64,000 bases of DNA, taken from assembly GCA_041650375.1 (NCBI GenBank), contig JBAZLH010000001.1:62001-126000 (forward strand). The letters run 5' to 3'. Position 1 is the first letter of the stretch. Each line of letters begins with the position of its first letter. Positions 51,985 to 60,549 of the stretch are shown one piece after another. The translations under genes and the position numbers were made by a program. The notes below the pieces were generated by a model, which was not told the DNA's origin, did no database searches, and worked only from the letters and a program-made list of their open reading frames with translations. The stretch comes from UBA6220 sp041650375 (GTDB lineage: Bacteria > Patescibacteriota > Minisyncoccia > Minisyncoccales > Minisyncoccaceae).

Positions 51985-54708
51985 ATGGAAGGAATTAATT
52001 TTACGAATAAAGCCCAAAAAATGATAATGAACGCGCAGAATCTGGCGCGTGATTTGGGGCAGCAACAAATAGACGCCCTGCACTTATTGTTGGCCGTAAT
52101 TTCAGACAATGACAACATTGTTATCAATTTATTAAATCGTTTGAGTATTGATATTGAGGACTTGCAAAGAAAAACCAAGGCTTCTTTAAAGCAGATTCCC
52201 GCGGCGCAAGAGCAGCAATCCATGGGCCAGTTTTATTTAACTCAGGATATGGCGAAAGTATTAGAGCGCGCCAGGGAAGAAGCTATGAATATGACGGATG
52301 AATTTGTTTCATTGGAGCATTTGTTTTTGGCGATATTGGGTTCGGAAACATACGCGCACGATATTTTGGAAAAAGCGTCTTATTTAAAGCAAACAACTAC
52401 AGAAGGCGAAGAGCCCGTAAAACAAAGATTGGATTACAGCACGGCCATGAAGTTATTTAACCAAATCAGGGGCGGAGAAAGGGTTACCAGCCCTAATCCG
52501 GAAGCCAAATACAAGGTTATAGAAAATTATTCCCGCAACCTTACTAATTTGGCAAGGCAAGGCAAACTTGATCCGATTGTTGGCCGAGAAGACGAAACCA
52601 GGCGTTTAATGCAAATTTTATCCCGCCGCACAAAAAATAATCCGGTCTTGATCGGTGAAGCTGGCGTGGGCAAAACAGCGATCGTGGAAGGCCTGGCCCA
52701 GCGCATTGTTAAGGGCGATGTGCCTGAAAGCTTGAAAGATAAAGAAGTTATCAGTTTGGAATTGGGCTCTTTGATTGCCGGCACCCGTTATCGCGGCGAA
52801 TTTGAAGACCGAATGAAAGCGCTTTTAAAAGAAGTGCGCAAAGCCGAAGGCAGATATTTATTATTTATTGACGAATTGCACACCTTAATCGGCGCTGGTT
52901 CGGCCGAGGGCGCGATTGACGCTTCCAATTTATTAAAGCCGTCTTTAGCCAGGGGTGAATTAAGGTGCATTGGCGCGACCACGCTCAAAGAATACCAAAA
53001 ATATATTGAAAGCGATTCGGCGCTGGAAAGGCGATTTCAGCCGATTTACGTTAACGAGCCAACCGTAGAAGACACGATTTCAATTTTGCGCGGCATTAAA
53101 GAAAAATACGAACTGCATCATGGCTTAAAGATTAAAGATTCGGCCATCGTGGCGGCCGCGGAATTATCTGCCCGTTATATCTCCGGCCGATTTTTGCCTG
53201 ACAAAGCCGTGGACTTGATGGATGAAGCCGCGTCAGCTCTGCGCTTGGAAATAGAATCCAATCCGATTGAATTGGAAAACTTGAGAAAGGCCATTCAAAA
53301 ATTGGAAATTGAAAAAGAAGCCATCAAAAACGAAGTAAGTAACAATCCAAAAGAAAAAGGCGGTTATGAAAAAAGGGAAAAAGTGATTAACCGTGAATTG
53401 GCGGAACTGAACGAGAAAGCCAATGCTTTTTCCGTGCGCTGGAATACGGAAAAAGAAACAATGTCGCATATCAAAAATTTAAAAGGGCAAATTGAAAAAC
53501 AAAAATACCAATTGGAACGTTTGTTGAAAGACGGGGATTTGCAAAAAGTGGCGGAAATAAAATACGGAATTTTGCCCGACTTGTTCGCCAAACTAAGGAA
53601 ACAAGAAAATAAAATTGAACGGTTGCAAAAACAAAACCCGATTTTAAAACAAGAAATTGGGCCGGAAGAAATCGCCAGGGTTGTTTCCAAGTGGACCGGC
53701 GTGCCAACTATGCGCTTGCTTGAGTCCGAGGTGTCCAAATTGGAAAATATGGAATCATTTTTAGGCAAGAGAATTGTTGACCAAACCGAGGCCATTAAAG
53801 CCGTTAGTAACGCCATCAGGCGTTCGCGCGCCGGCATTTCCGAAGAGGGCCGCCCTTTGGGTTCATTCTTGTTTTTGGGGCCCACGGGCGTGGGTAAAAC
53901 TGAAACCGCCAAAGCTTTGGCCGAGTTCTTGTTTAACGACGAAAACGCGTTAATCAGAGTGGATATGTCCGAGTATATGGAAAAATTTGACGTTTCCAAG
54001 ATGATTGGCAGCCCCCCCGGTTACGTCGGTTATGACGAAGGCGGCCAATTGACCGATAAAGTCAGGCGCAGGCCGTACTCCGTGATTCTTTTGGATGAAA
54101 TTGAAAAAGCCCATCCCGAAGTGTTCAATATCCTTTTGCAAGTATTGGAAGACGGGCGTTTAACCGACGCCAAAGGCCGAGTGGCTTCGTTCAAGAATAC
54201 TATTTTGATTATGACTTCCAACGTGGGCTCGGATATTATCGCCCAGGAAGCGCCTTTGGGTTTTGTTGACTCGGGAAAAGTAAGTAAAAAGAGCGGCTTA
54301 AAATCAAAAGTGCAAGGCGCTTTGAAAGAAAAGTTTAAGCCGGAATTTTTAAATAGGATTGACGACATTATCGTTTTTGATTATTTGGGAGCGGAGGAAA
54401 TCAAGCAAATTGTTGATTTGGAAATCAGCAAAGTCCAAAAACGTTTGGCGAAAAAAGACATTAAAATTATCGTGTCGGATAAAGCCAGGCAATCTTTGGC
54501 GAAAAAAGGATTTGACCCGCACCTGGGAGCCAGGCCATTAAAAAGAATTATCCAAAAATTGATTTTAGACCCAATGGCTTTGAAAATAGTCGTGGGCGAG
54601 ATTAAAGAGGGCGTGAAAATATTTATAGACGCGGATAAATCCGGTGAAATCGTGATTAATACCGCGGCGAAAGAAATTAAAAAGAAAGTCTCTGTGGGCA
54701 AGAAATAA
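51985..54708 (+). CDS. clpB: AAA+ disaggregase ClpB
   Basis: 907 residues. Clp N-domain (1-~145), first AAA module with Walker A GEAGVGKT (224-231), a long coiled-coil middle domain (about 400-560) that marks ClpB rather than ClpA/ClpC, and VSKWTGVPTMRLL. The second AAA module has GPTGVGKT (632-639), and the C-terminal D2-small domain includes HLGARPLKRIIQ. No ClpP-binding IGF/IGL loop is evident. It rescues aggregated proteins with the DnaK system, not in this window. Confidence 0.92.
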   Translation: MEGINFTNKAQKMIMNAQNLARDLGQQQIDALHLLLAVISDNDNIVINLLNRLSIDIEDLQRKTKASLKQIPAAQEQQSMGQFYLTQDMAKVLERAREEAMNMTDEFVSLEHLFLAILGSETYAHDILEKASYLKQTTTEGEEPVKQRLDYSTAMKLFNQIRGGERVTSPNPEAKYKVIENYSRNLTNLARQGKLDPIVGREDETRRLMQILSRRTKNNPVLIGEAGVGKTAIVEGLAQRIVKGDVPESLKDKEVISLELGSLIAGTRYRGEFEDRMKALLKEVRKAEGRYLLFIDELHTLIGAGSAEGAIDASNLLKPSLARGELRCIGATTLKEYQKYIESDSALERRFQPIYVNEPTVEDTISILRGIKEKYELHHGLKIKDSAIVAAAELSARYISGRFLPDKAVDLMDEAASALRLEIESNPIELENLRKAIQKLEIEKEAIKNEVSNNPKEKGGYEKREKVINRELAELNEKANAFSVRWNTEKETMSHIKNLKGQIEKQKYQLERLLKDGDLQKVAEIKYGILPDLFAKLRKQENKIERLQKQNPILKQEIGPEEIARVVSKWTGVPTMRLLESEVSKLENMESFLGKRIVDQTEAIKAVSNAIRRSRAGISEEGRPLGSFLFLGPTGVGKTETAKALAEFLFNDENALIRVDMSEYMEKFDVSKMIGSPPGYVGYDEGGQLTDKVRRRPYSVILLDEIEKAHPEVFNILLQVLEDGRLTDAKGRVASFKNTILIMTSNVGSDIIAQEAPLGFVDSGKVSKKSGLKSKVQGALKEKFKPEFLNRIDDIIVFDYLGAEEIKQIVDLEISKVQKRLAKKDIKIIVSDKARQSLAKKGFDPHLGARPLKRIIQKLILDPMALKIVVGEIKEGVKIFIDADKSGEIVINTAAKEIKKKVSVGKK

Positions 54709-54710
54709 AT

Positions 54711-55208
54711 ATGCCAAATGAGAAAAAAGACAAAATAATATTCCTAAAAGATAAAGTCCTCCATCAATCCGCCGGAGGGTTTGTCTTTTATGAGTCGCAC
54801 ACAAATGAACTTTACGTGGCGCTTTTAAAAAACGATAAAAACAAGTTCGTAATTCCCAAAGGGCATATTCAACAAAGGGAAAGCCCGGAGTCCGCGGCTT
54901 TGCGGGAAATCCGGGAAGAGATGGGAATCAGAACTTATTTAAAACTAATCGGTTTTGCCGGACAAAGCCGGTATAAATTTAAAGATTATGAAGACGAAAG
55001 AATGCATTTTAAGCGCGTTAATCTTTTTGTTTTTTCCGCCCAAAAAATGGCAAAATTGTCTCCGGAAAAAATTGAAGGATTTATTGATGCCAAATGGCTA
55101 AAAATTGAAGACGCTTTACGCAAACTGGCTTTTGATAAAAAGCTTTTGCTTAAAGCCGCGGATATTTACCGCGAATACTCCCATCCCACCAACTCAACCA
55201 AAAAATAA
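54711..55208 (+). CDS. Nudix hydrolase
   Basis: 165 residues. Perfect Nudix box at 51-73 (G, then REIREEMGI) for metal-dependent hydrolysis of nucleoside diphosphate derivatives. The order AGGFVFYE...IPKGHIQQRE suggests a diadenosine-polyphosphate or general housekeeping type; substrate unknown. Starts 2 nt after clpB and shares its transcript; a terminator follows. Confidence 0.9.
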   Translation: MPNEKKDKIIFLKDKVLHQSAGGFVFYESHTNELYVALLKNDKNKFVIPKGHIQQRESPESAALREIREEMGIRTYLKLIGFAGQSRYKFKDYEDERMHFKRVNLFVFSAQKMAKLSPEKIEGFIDAKWLKIEDALRKLAFDKKLLLKAADIYREYSHPTNSTKK

Positions 55209-55234
55209 TTAATGCATAAAATATAAAAGAAAAA

Positions 55235-55266
55235 AACACGTTGAAACGGCCTCGACGTGTTTTTTT
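55235..55266 (+). terminator. Rho-independent terminator of clpB-nudix
   Basis: 10-bp stem AACACGTTGA/TCGACGTGTT (one G-T), loop AACGGCC, followed by T7. Confidence 0.85.
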
Positions 55267-55292
55267 ATTTACTTTCTTTAATTATTTAATTT

Positions 55293-55301
55293 TGGTAGAA
55301 T
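55293..55301 (+). promoter_or_regulatory. Extended -10 promoter of the NYN gene, apparently leaderless
   Basis: TGG then TAGAAT (55296-55301); the ATG at 55308 coincides with the expected transcription start. Confidence 0.45.
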
Positions 55302-55307
55302 ATAACT

Positions 55308-55934
55308 ATGAAAACCTTTGCTTTTATTGACGCTTCTAATCTTTTTTATGGTGGAAAGAAGAGCTTGGGCTGGAAAATAGATTACCAAAAGCTTTTTGAA
55401 TACTTGAAGGATAAATACAGGGTATCCAATGTTTTATATTTCGGGGGAGTGGAAATTTATAATTTTCCGTATAATTACCTGAAGAATGAAACAGTCCCTT
55501 TGGCGGAATTAATCGTTTGGCTTGATAATTTTATAAAAGAACGTGAAGAAATAATGAACGACGCGGAATTATTGCTTATCAGCAGGCACATTAAGAGAAT
55601 AAATTTTTATAGAAAATTAGAAAAATTTGGTTATGAGCTATATCTCAAGCCCGTAAAAATGTATGAGCAGGAAGACGGGACGACAAAAAGAAAAGCCAAT
55701 TGTGATGTTGATATGGCTTTTTATTTAATGAAAGAAAAAGAAAATTTTGATAAGGCGGTAATTCTTTCCGGCGATGGCGATTTTTTGCCTGTTTTAAAAC
55801 ATTTAAAAGAAAACAACAAAGAAGTTGTTATTTTGGCTCGGGCTCCGAGAACAGCTAAAGAAATTAGGCAGTTTGCTGGTAGTAATTTTAGAGATTTTAT
55901 GCGTTTAGAAAAAGCTCTTAAATATGAAGAATAA
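55308..55934 (+). CDS. NYN-domain (PIN-like) ribonuclease, LabA/DUF88 type
   Basis: 208 residues. Acidic active-site pattern of the NYN fold: D8 (FIDASN), D133 and D135 (CDVDMA), D156 and D158 (SGDGDFLPVL). KEVVILARAPRTAKEIRQFA is typical of the C-terminal part. Probably a metal-dependent RNase. A perfect GAGACGGA/TCCGTCTC hairpin (55941-55967) follows the stop without a T-run. Confidence 0.88.
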   Translation: MKTFAFIDASNLFYGGKKSLGWKIDYQKLFEYLKDKYRVSNVLYFGGVEIYNFPYNYLKNETVPLAELIVWLDNFIKEREEIMNDAELLLISRHIKRINFYRKLEKFGYELYLKPVKMYEQEDGTTKRKANCDVDMAFYLMKEKENFDKAVILSGDGDFLPVLKHLKENNKEVVILARAPRTAKEIRQFAGSNFRDFMRLEKALKYEE

Positions 55935-56042
55935 AATAAAGAGACGGACATACGAAATATCCGTCTCACGTTTAGTGGGTTAATATTATCACGTGATAGA
56001 TTTTTGTCAAGGTTTTAAATTATAAAATAATTATAGAAATTT

Positions 56043-56444
56043 ATGGAAGCGGAAATTAAAAAAGTTTTGGGGATTATTCTTATCATCACCGGCTTATTGA
56101 TGTTTTATTGGGATATTTCGGAATCATATTACTATTTCGCGGCAAAAAAAGAATTTCCTCAGGTGTTTCTCCAACCCGCTTCTAATGCTTCAACAAGCCA
56201 ATTAAGCAACGGGGCGAATCTTCAAGATCAAATGAACGCGATTATCGGGCAGCAGATTAATGAACAAATTAAAAAACTTATTCCCGCAAACACAATAACC
56301 CAGCTTTTAAACGTGAGCGTTTGGTCTATTTTTGCCTTTTTCTTAATTTACGCCGGAGCTAAAATCATTGGAATCGGCCGAGATTTCTTAAAAGATTCTC
56401 GTGAAGATAAAGTTCGGGTTCAAGCTCTAAATCCGCCCTTGTAA
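56043..56444 (+). CDS. Small two-helix membrane protein, unrecognised
   Basis: 133 residues. Helices at about 5-25 and 88-110 enclose a ~60-residue Gln/Asn/Ser-rich extracytoplasmic loop; the C-terminal tail is charged. No family recognised. It stands alone between the NYN gene and the histidine kinase. Confidence 0.6.
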   Translation: MEAEIKKVLGIILIITGLLMFYWDISESYYYFAAKKEFPQVFLQPASNASTSQLSNGANLQDQMNAIIGQQINEQIKKLIPANTITQLLNVSVWSIFAFFLIYAGAKIIGIGRDFLKDSREDKVRVQALNPPL

Positions 56445-56504
56445 TTGTATTTGATGGAGAGAGAAATTAAGGATGTCCGCGATTAACTTTCGGGCATTTT
56501 TAAT

Positions 56505-56532
56505 TTGACAAATCCTGTTTTTGTTGTATCAT
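56505..56532 (+). promoter_or_regulatory. Sigma-70 promoter of the histidine kinase
   Basis: TTGACA (56505-56510), 16-bp spacer, TATCAT (56527-56532). TTGACAAATCCTGTTT is repeated exactly at 58331-58346. Confidence 0.6.
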
Positions 56533-56578
56533 TATTGCATTAAGGCATTTATGCTTTAAGAAAGGATGATGATTAAGA

Positions 56579-57622
56579 TTGACCTTTGAAAATTTAAAGA
56601 AAAGCGAAGAAAAATATCGGTTGTTGGTAAATAATAGCCGTGATGCTATTTTTACAATTACCATGGACGGGGTAATCACTTTTGTTTCCCCTTGTTCAAA
56701 AGGATTGTTCGGTTATTCGCCGGAATACCTGATTGGCAGGTCGTTTAGGGAATTTATTCATTTTGAAGATATCGGAAAATCAATGGAAGCCTTAAAGGTG
56801 GAACAGCAGAATTTTGACGCGGGACAGGGGAATGTTAACGTTGAATGCCGAGTAAGATGTATCGATGGTTCTTGGAAATGGTGCCACGTCAATGCCGCTC
56901 CATTAATAGATGAAGAAGGTGTTATGGTTGGTCTCGGAGGCAGCGTCAGAGATGTTACGGATTACAAAAAATTAGAGCAGAATCTTCTTTTAATAAATAA
57001 GAAGCTAATGCTTGTATCAAGTGTCTCTCGCCACGATATCCGCAATCAGTTAACTGTGATAATGGGATCTTTTGAGCTTTTGTTTCCCGATGAACCAACT
57101 TTGCAACAACAAGAATATTTGGAAAAAATAAATTCAGCGCTAAAAATAATCAATTATCAAATTGATTTTGCTAAAAATTATGAACAGGTTGGCGCGGAAA
57201 AGCCGGGCTGGCAAATTGTGTCAGAGCTGATATTAATGGCAGACAATAAGCAGGTTTTAATCAAAAATAATTGCCACGGCTTATTAGTGTATGCCGATCC
57301 GATGTTCGAAAAAGCGATTTCCAATTTAATGGATAATACCCTTCGCCACGGCGAAGCAACCGAGGTTTGCGTGTATTACGAAACACGCGCCGATGGTGTG
57401 TCTATTTTTTGGGAAGACAACGGCAAGGGCGTTCCGGAAAGTGAAAAAGAAAACATATTCACTCGGGGCTATGGCAAAAATACCGGATTGGGATTGTTTC
57501 TTATTCGCGAAATTCTCGCAATTACCCAAATTACTATTCGGGAAGTTAGCGAACCGGGCAAAGGGGCAAAATTTGAAATGTTTGTTCCAAATAAAAATTA
57601 TATAGTAAAAGAAGATAACTAA
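56579..57622 (+). CDS. PAS-domain sensor histidine kinase
   Basis: 347 residues starting at TTG 56579: an in-frame stop lies 9 nt upstream and AAAGGA precedes at 56561-56566. PAS/PAC domain (about 8-130), DHp helix with phospho-acceptor His152 (SRHDIRNQLTV), HATPase with N-box N253, G1 DNGKG (280-284) and G2 GLGLF (303-307). No membrane helix, so it senses a cytoplasmic signal. No response regulator is adjacent, making it an orphan kinase. HDxxNxL-type H-box resembles HisKA-like families common in archaea and CPR. Confidence 0.88.
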   Translation: MTFENLKKSEEKYRLLVNNSRDAIFTITMDGVITFVSPCSKGLFGYSPEYLIGRSFREFIHFEDIGKSMEALKVEQQNFDAGQGNVNVECRVRCIDGSWKWCHVNAAPLIDEEGVMVGLGGSVRDVTDYKKLEQNLLLINKKLMLVSSVSRHDIRNQLTVIMGSFELLFPDEPTLQQQEYLEKINSALKIINYQIDFAKNYEQVGAEKPGWQIVSELILMADNKQVLIKNNCHGLLVYADPMFEKAISNLMDNTLRHGEATEVCVYYETRADGVSIFWEDNGKGVPESEKENIFTRGYGKNTGLGLFLIREILAITQITIREVSEPGKGAKFEMFVPNKNYIVKEDN

Positions 57623-57668
57623 TATCTTCTTTATTTTTTTAACTAAAAAAGAGTTGGGGAGTGCCATA

Positions 57669-57696
57669 TTGACACATTTTCTAATTATGTCATAAT
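57669..57696 (+). promoter_or_regulatory. Sigma-70 promoter upstream of 57751
   Basis: TTGACA (57669-57674), 16-bp spacer, CATAAT (57691-57696). Confidence 0.5.
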
Positions 57697-57750
57697 TATA
57701 GCAGTGCCAGGGTTTGCTTGGCAACTTAACAATTCTATTTGAGGATTATT

Positions 57751-58296
57751 ATGTTTATTCCTTCCTTAGTAAAAAGACCCGGTTTTCTAAGAATAACCGA
57801 GTCTGGCATTCTCGTGTGGTTTGCGCATTTAACCAACGGCAAACATGTGGTGGTTGCGTGCGCGCAAGTGCCGGAAAAACCAACCGAAAGAATTTACGAA
57901 CAAATCCAAGACCATAAGAATCTCATTCTTTCCAACCCGAAAGAAGAGACACTGGATTGCGGATACATATTGGATTGTTTCGATTTGCAAGGAAGCGGAA
58001 ACAATTTAAACCGCATTTATCTGCTTAAGGGCAACAATCTTATTCGGGTATTGGAAAATGGGGATGGTCGTTTCCGTGTCCAAAATTGGGGATCGATTCC
58101 AGGCGATGTTCCTCACTTTGAAGGAGATAGCATTTTGGGCATTAAAAGTGAAATGGTCACTCTTTATAATGGCTTGGATGAGGTGGAAAAATTCGGCTAC
58201 TTTGGAAAGGCTATTTTTTTCAACGAAGCCGGCCGGATTAAATTCAGAAAACCGCCTCAAAGGACTTTAGCCGATGTAATCGTGTCGGCGCAATAA
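57751..58296 (+). CDS. Soluble protein, unrecognised
   Basis: 181 residues from ATG 57751, preceded by GAGGA at 57740-57744; TTG 57739 is an alternative. Beta-rich, no membrane helix or signal. Contains ITESGILVWFAHLTNGKH and YILDCFDLQGSGNNLNRIYL. Own promoter. No family recognised; the even alternation of hydrophobic residues suggests a folded domain. Confidence 0.65.
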   Translation: MFIPSLVKRPGFLRITESGILVWFAHLTNGKHVVVACAQVPEKPTERIYEQIQDHKNLILSNPKEETLDCGYILDCFDLQGSGNNLNRIYLLKGNNLIRVLENGDGRFRVQNWGSIPGDVPHFEGDSILGIKSEMVTLYNGLDEVEKFGYFGKAIFFNEAGRIKFRKPPQRTLADVIVSAQ

Positions 58297-58330
58297 ATGG
58301 TTTACTAACAAAAAAGTAAACCAATTTTTT

Positions 58331-58358
58331 TTGACAAATCCTGTTTATCTTTTATAAA
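58331..58358 (+). promoter_or_regulatory. Upstream promoter of the gene at 58460
   Basis: TTGACA (58331-58336), 16-bp spacer, TATAAA (58353-58358). Shares 16 identical bases with the kinase promoter at 56505. Confidence 0.5.
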
Positions 58359-58388
58359 AAAACGCGAAAATAGGCAAAATTAGCCACA

Positions 58389-58417
58389 TTGACTTTTCTT
58401 TTTCTTTTTCCTATAAT
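58389..58417 (+). promoter_or_regulatory. Downstream promoter of the gene at 58460
   Basis: TTGACT (58389-58394), 17-bp spacer, perfect TATAAT (58412-58417). Confidence 0.6.
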
Positions 58418-58459
58418 GTGCCTATACATTAATTATTGGCTACATTTTTTGCGTTTTAT

Positions 58460-59185
58460 ATGATGGAAGAGCTAATAAAATTAACCAACGCGTTATACAA
58501 AGTAACCGGCCTTTTTCCAACAAAAGAACCGCTTAAATTTGCTATTCGTAAAGAGTCATTAGATGTGCTCTTTTTTTGTATCGCATCCGAGAAACAAGTT
58601 GTTCAATCGCAGATTAATCAAAGAGAATCTTTTATTCAAAAAGGTTTGGATTGCTTAAAGCTTTTAAAAACATATTTTGAAATCGCCAAAGAGCAAAAAT
58701 GGATAGATACGCGCAATTTTTTGGTTTTGGAAAGTGAATACTTATTGGTGGAAAACACGCTTAATAACGAGCTTTTAAAAATAATCGCAGATAAAAAATT
58801 CAGCGCCCCGAAGGTTGAAGTGATTGAAAAAATAATTGTTGAAAAAAAAGAAGAACCCAAAAGGGAAGCCAAACAAGAAACGGAAAAGAAAGTAAATCAT
58901 AACACAACAGCCCAACCCAAAGAAACCGTCAAAAAACCAGAGCCGATAGCGACAGAGAAGTCGTTTGATGAAATTGATTATGAAAAATTAACCAGCATTC
59001 AATTGAAGGTGCTGGAACTTTTACAGGGAAGCGGCCAGTTAAAGCCAAATGAAATTAACAAGCACTTTCCCGAAGTTACTCCTCGTTCAATCAGGCGAGA
59101 ACTAAAAGGCCTGAAAGAAAGGCATATTATTGGCACGGTTGGTTCGGGTAAAACCATCAGCTATAAGATAAATTTAGCTGTTTAA
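58460..59185 (+). CDS. Protein with C-terminal winged-helix DNA-binding domain
   Basis: 241 residues from ATG 58460 (58463 also possible; TTG 58436 unlikely). N-terminal ~110 residues are helical, residues ~115-175 form a Lys/Glu/Pro-rich linker, and the last ~65 look like a winged helix (TSIQLKVLELLQGSGQLKPN, VTPRSIRRELKGLKERHIIG). It may be a transcription regulator. Two stacked promoters suggest regulated expression. Confidence 0.65.
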   Translation: MMEELIKLTNALYKVTGLFPTKEPLKFAIRKESLDVLFFCIASEKQVVQSQINQRESFIQKGLDCLKLLKTYFEIAKEQKWIDTRNFLVLESEYLLVENTLNNELLKIIADKKFSAPKVEVIEKIIVEKKEEPKREAKQETEKKVNHNTTAQPKETVKKPEPIATEKSFDEIDYEKLTSIQLKVLELLQGSGQLKPNEINKHFPEVTPRSIRRELKGLKERHIIGTVGSGKTISYKINLAV

Positions 59186-59206
59186 CCTTTTTTCAACTTT
59201 ATTCGC

Positions 59207-59246
59207 TCCGCCATCCGCCTCCGCCAGTCGGCGGATGGCGGAGGCA
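59207..59246. repeat. TCCGCC/GGCGGA palindrome (copy 3), long form
   Basis: CTCCGCCATCCGCC and GGCGGATGGCGGAG arms (14 bp) around TCCGCCAGTC, just upstream of the ECF sigma gene. Could occlude or stabilise its leader. Confidence 0.6.
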
Positions 59247-59266
59247 GAGCGGATATTGTGATTATT

Positions 59267-59782
59267 ATGCAAGAACAACCACATAAATTTAAAGAGCAAT
59301 TTTTTTCGCAAATATACGATGACTACGTAGACAAAATCTACAGGTTTGTTTTTTTTAAAGTGGAATCGGAATCAATTGCGCAGGATATTACGTCCGAAAC
59401 GTTTACTCGGCTTTGGAAGCAGGTTTATTTAAACAAAGAAATAAAAAATCCTTCGGCTTTTTTATACCGGGCCACCAAAAATTTATTGGTTGATTATTAC
59501 CGCGCCAAAGGCAAGCGCCCGGAAGATTTGGGAGAAGCCGCTACCCTAGTCAAAGACGAAACTCAGAGCATTGAACAAAAAGCAATTTTAGCCAGCGATA
59601 TGGAGCAAGTGCAAAAAGCTTTGGGGCAATTGAGCGATGAACACCGCCAAGCGGTTTCACTTTATTATATTGACCAACAGCCTATCAGCGACGTGGCGAA
59701 AAGTTTAGGCAAGTCCGCGGGCGCGGCTCGGGTTACAATTAGTCGCGGAATGAAACAGCTCCGCCAAATTTTGGAGGCTTAA
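59267..59782 (+). CDS. ECF-type RNA polymerase sigma factor
   Basis: 171 residues from ATG 59267 (GTG 59258 is alternative). Region 2 (YDDYVDKIYRFVFFKV, IAQDITSETFTRLWKQV) and region 4 with helix-turn-helix (LSDEHRQAVSLYYIDQQPIS, GKSAGAARVTISRGMKQL) with no regions 1 or 3. It directs polymerase to an envelope- or stress-related regulon. The DUF5667-type protein at 60776 is the probable antagonist. Confidence 0.92.
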   Translation: MQEQPHKFKEQFFSQIYDDYVDKIYRFVFFKVESESIAQDITSETFTRLWKQVYLNKEIKNPSAFLYRATKNLLVDYYRAKGKRPEDLGEAATLVKDETQSIEQKAILASDMEQVQKALGQLSDEHRQAVSLYYIDQQPISDVAKSLGKSAGAARVTISRGMKQLRQILEA

Positions 59783-59802
59783 AATCAATTAATGGATTAT
59801 TT

Positions 59803-59829
59803 AAAAACCGCTTTTAAAGCGGTTTTTGT
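59803..59829. terminator. Bidirectional terminator
   Basis: AAAAACCGCTT/AAGCGGTTTTT stem with a 3-nt loop; serves the sigma gene (plus) and the small gene at 59843 (minus). Confidence 0.8.
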
Positions 59830-59842
59830 TTTTCAACCAAAA

Positions 59843-60058
59843 TTATTTTTTATCCTTTTTGTTTTTTATTTTATTCCAACTCTCCCCTATGTAAATTTTA
59901 AATCGTTTTTTGTATTCCCAAGATTTTTTCCATAAAATTTCAGCCGAAGATCGGCAGCCCCTTACTGCTTTTGAAAATGCTTGATTGCAAGCATTAGCTC
60001 CGAGATTAACAAAATTGGAACGGTCAACGAATGGTTGTTTTTGCGAATTTCGCCCCAT
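59843..60058 (-). CDS. Small basic protein, unrecognised
   Basis: 71 residues, Lys/Trp/Tyr-rich C-terminal half (KKSWEYKKRFKIYIGESWNK). Supported as a gene by a TATAAT on the minus strand (60106-60101), about 35 nt of leader and the shared terminator after its stop. No family recognised. Confidence 0.5.
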   Translation of the reverse strand: MGRNSQKQPFVDRSNFVNLGANACNQAFSKAVRGCRSSAEILWKKSWEYKKRFKIYIGESWNKIKNKKDKK

Positions 60059-60295
60059 GGTTTGATTGTATTAAAAATTTATTATTTATTTGCCAATATA
60101 ATTATAACCCGAATTATTTATTAATGAAATGGCCTTAAATTTAAAAATATGGCTTTGCCGGATTTTATAAAATTAAATTTATAATCAAGAAACCGGCCTT
60201 TATGCCAAAGCCTCTTGGTTTAAAATAATTTGGCTTTTTCAAACTTAAAACAAGAAAATGGGGGGATGTCCACAAAAAAGATAGTAAATATCTTA

Positions 60296-60419
60296 GTGGA
60301 CATAGTGGACACAATTGTGGACATAGTGGACATAGTGGACATCTTAGTGGACACGATTGTGGACATAGTGGACATCTTAGTGGACACGATTGTGGACATA
60401 GTGGACATCTTAGTGGACA
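60296..60419 (+). repeat. Array of twelve GTGGACA units
   Basis: Units start at 60296, 60305, 60317, 60326, 60335, 60347, 60359, 60368, 60380, 60392, 60401 and 60413. Spacings are only 9 or 12 nt, building a 33-nt higher period (12+12+9) repeated 2.6 times from 60335. A single inverted unit (TGTCCAC) lies at 60267-60273. Confidence 0.9.
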
Positions 60420-60525
60420 CGGATGTTTTAATTCTTTGTTTATATGCAACTGGGCGTTATATATAATAAGCAAGTGCCATTATTAAAAATGTTCGAGTTG
60501 AGTGGTCTCTTGGTGGACACAAATT

Positions 60526-60549
60526 TTAGTGGACACAAGTGTCCACTAA
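60526..60549. repeat. Perfect palindrome built from the same unit
   Basis: TTAGTGGACAC and GTGTCCACTAA (11 bp) separated by AA. A further direct unit is at 60513-60519. Confidence 0.85.

Noticed and set aside
60296..60419. CRISPR array
   Set aside because: Units are 7 nt with 2-5 nt between them, there are no unique spacers of 25-40 nt and no cas genes.
60165..60473. Minus-strand frames rich in Cys-Pro-Leu or Met-Ser-Thr
   Set aside because: They are translations of the GTGGACA array, open because all spacings are multiples of three; no start or ribosome site supports them.
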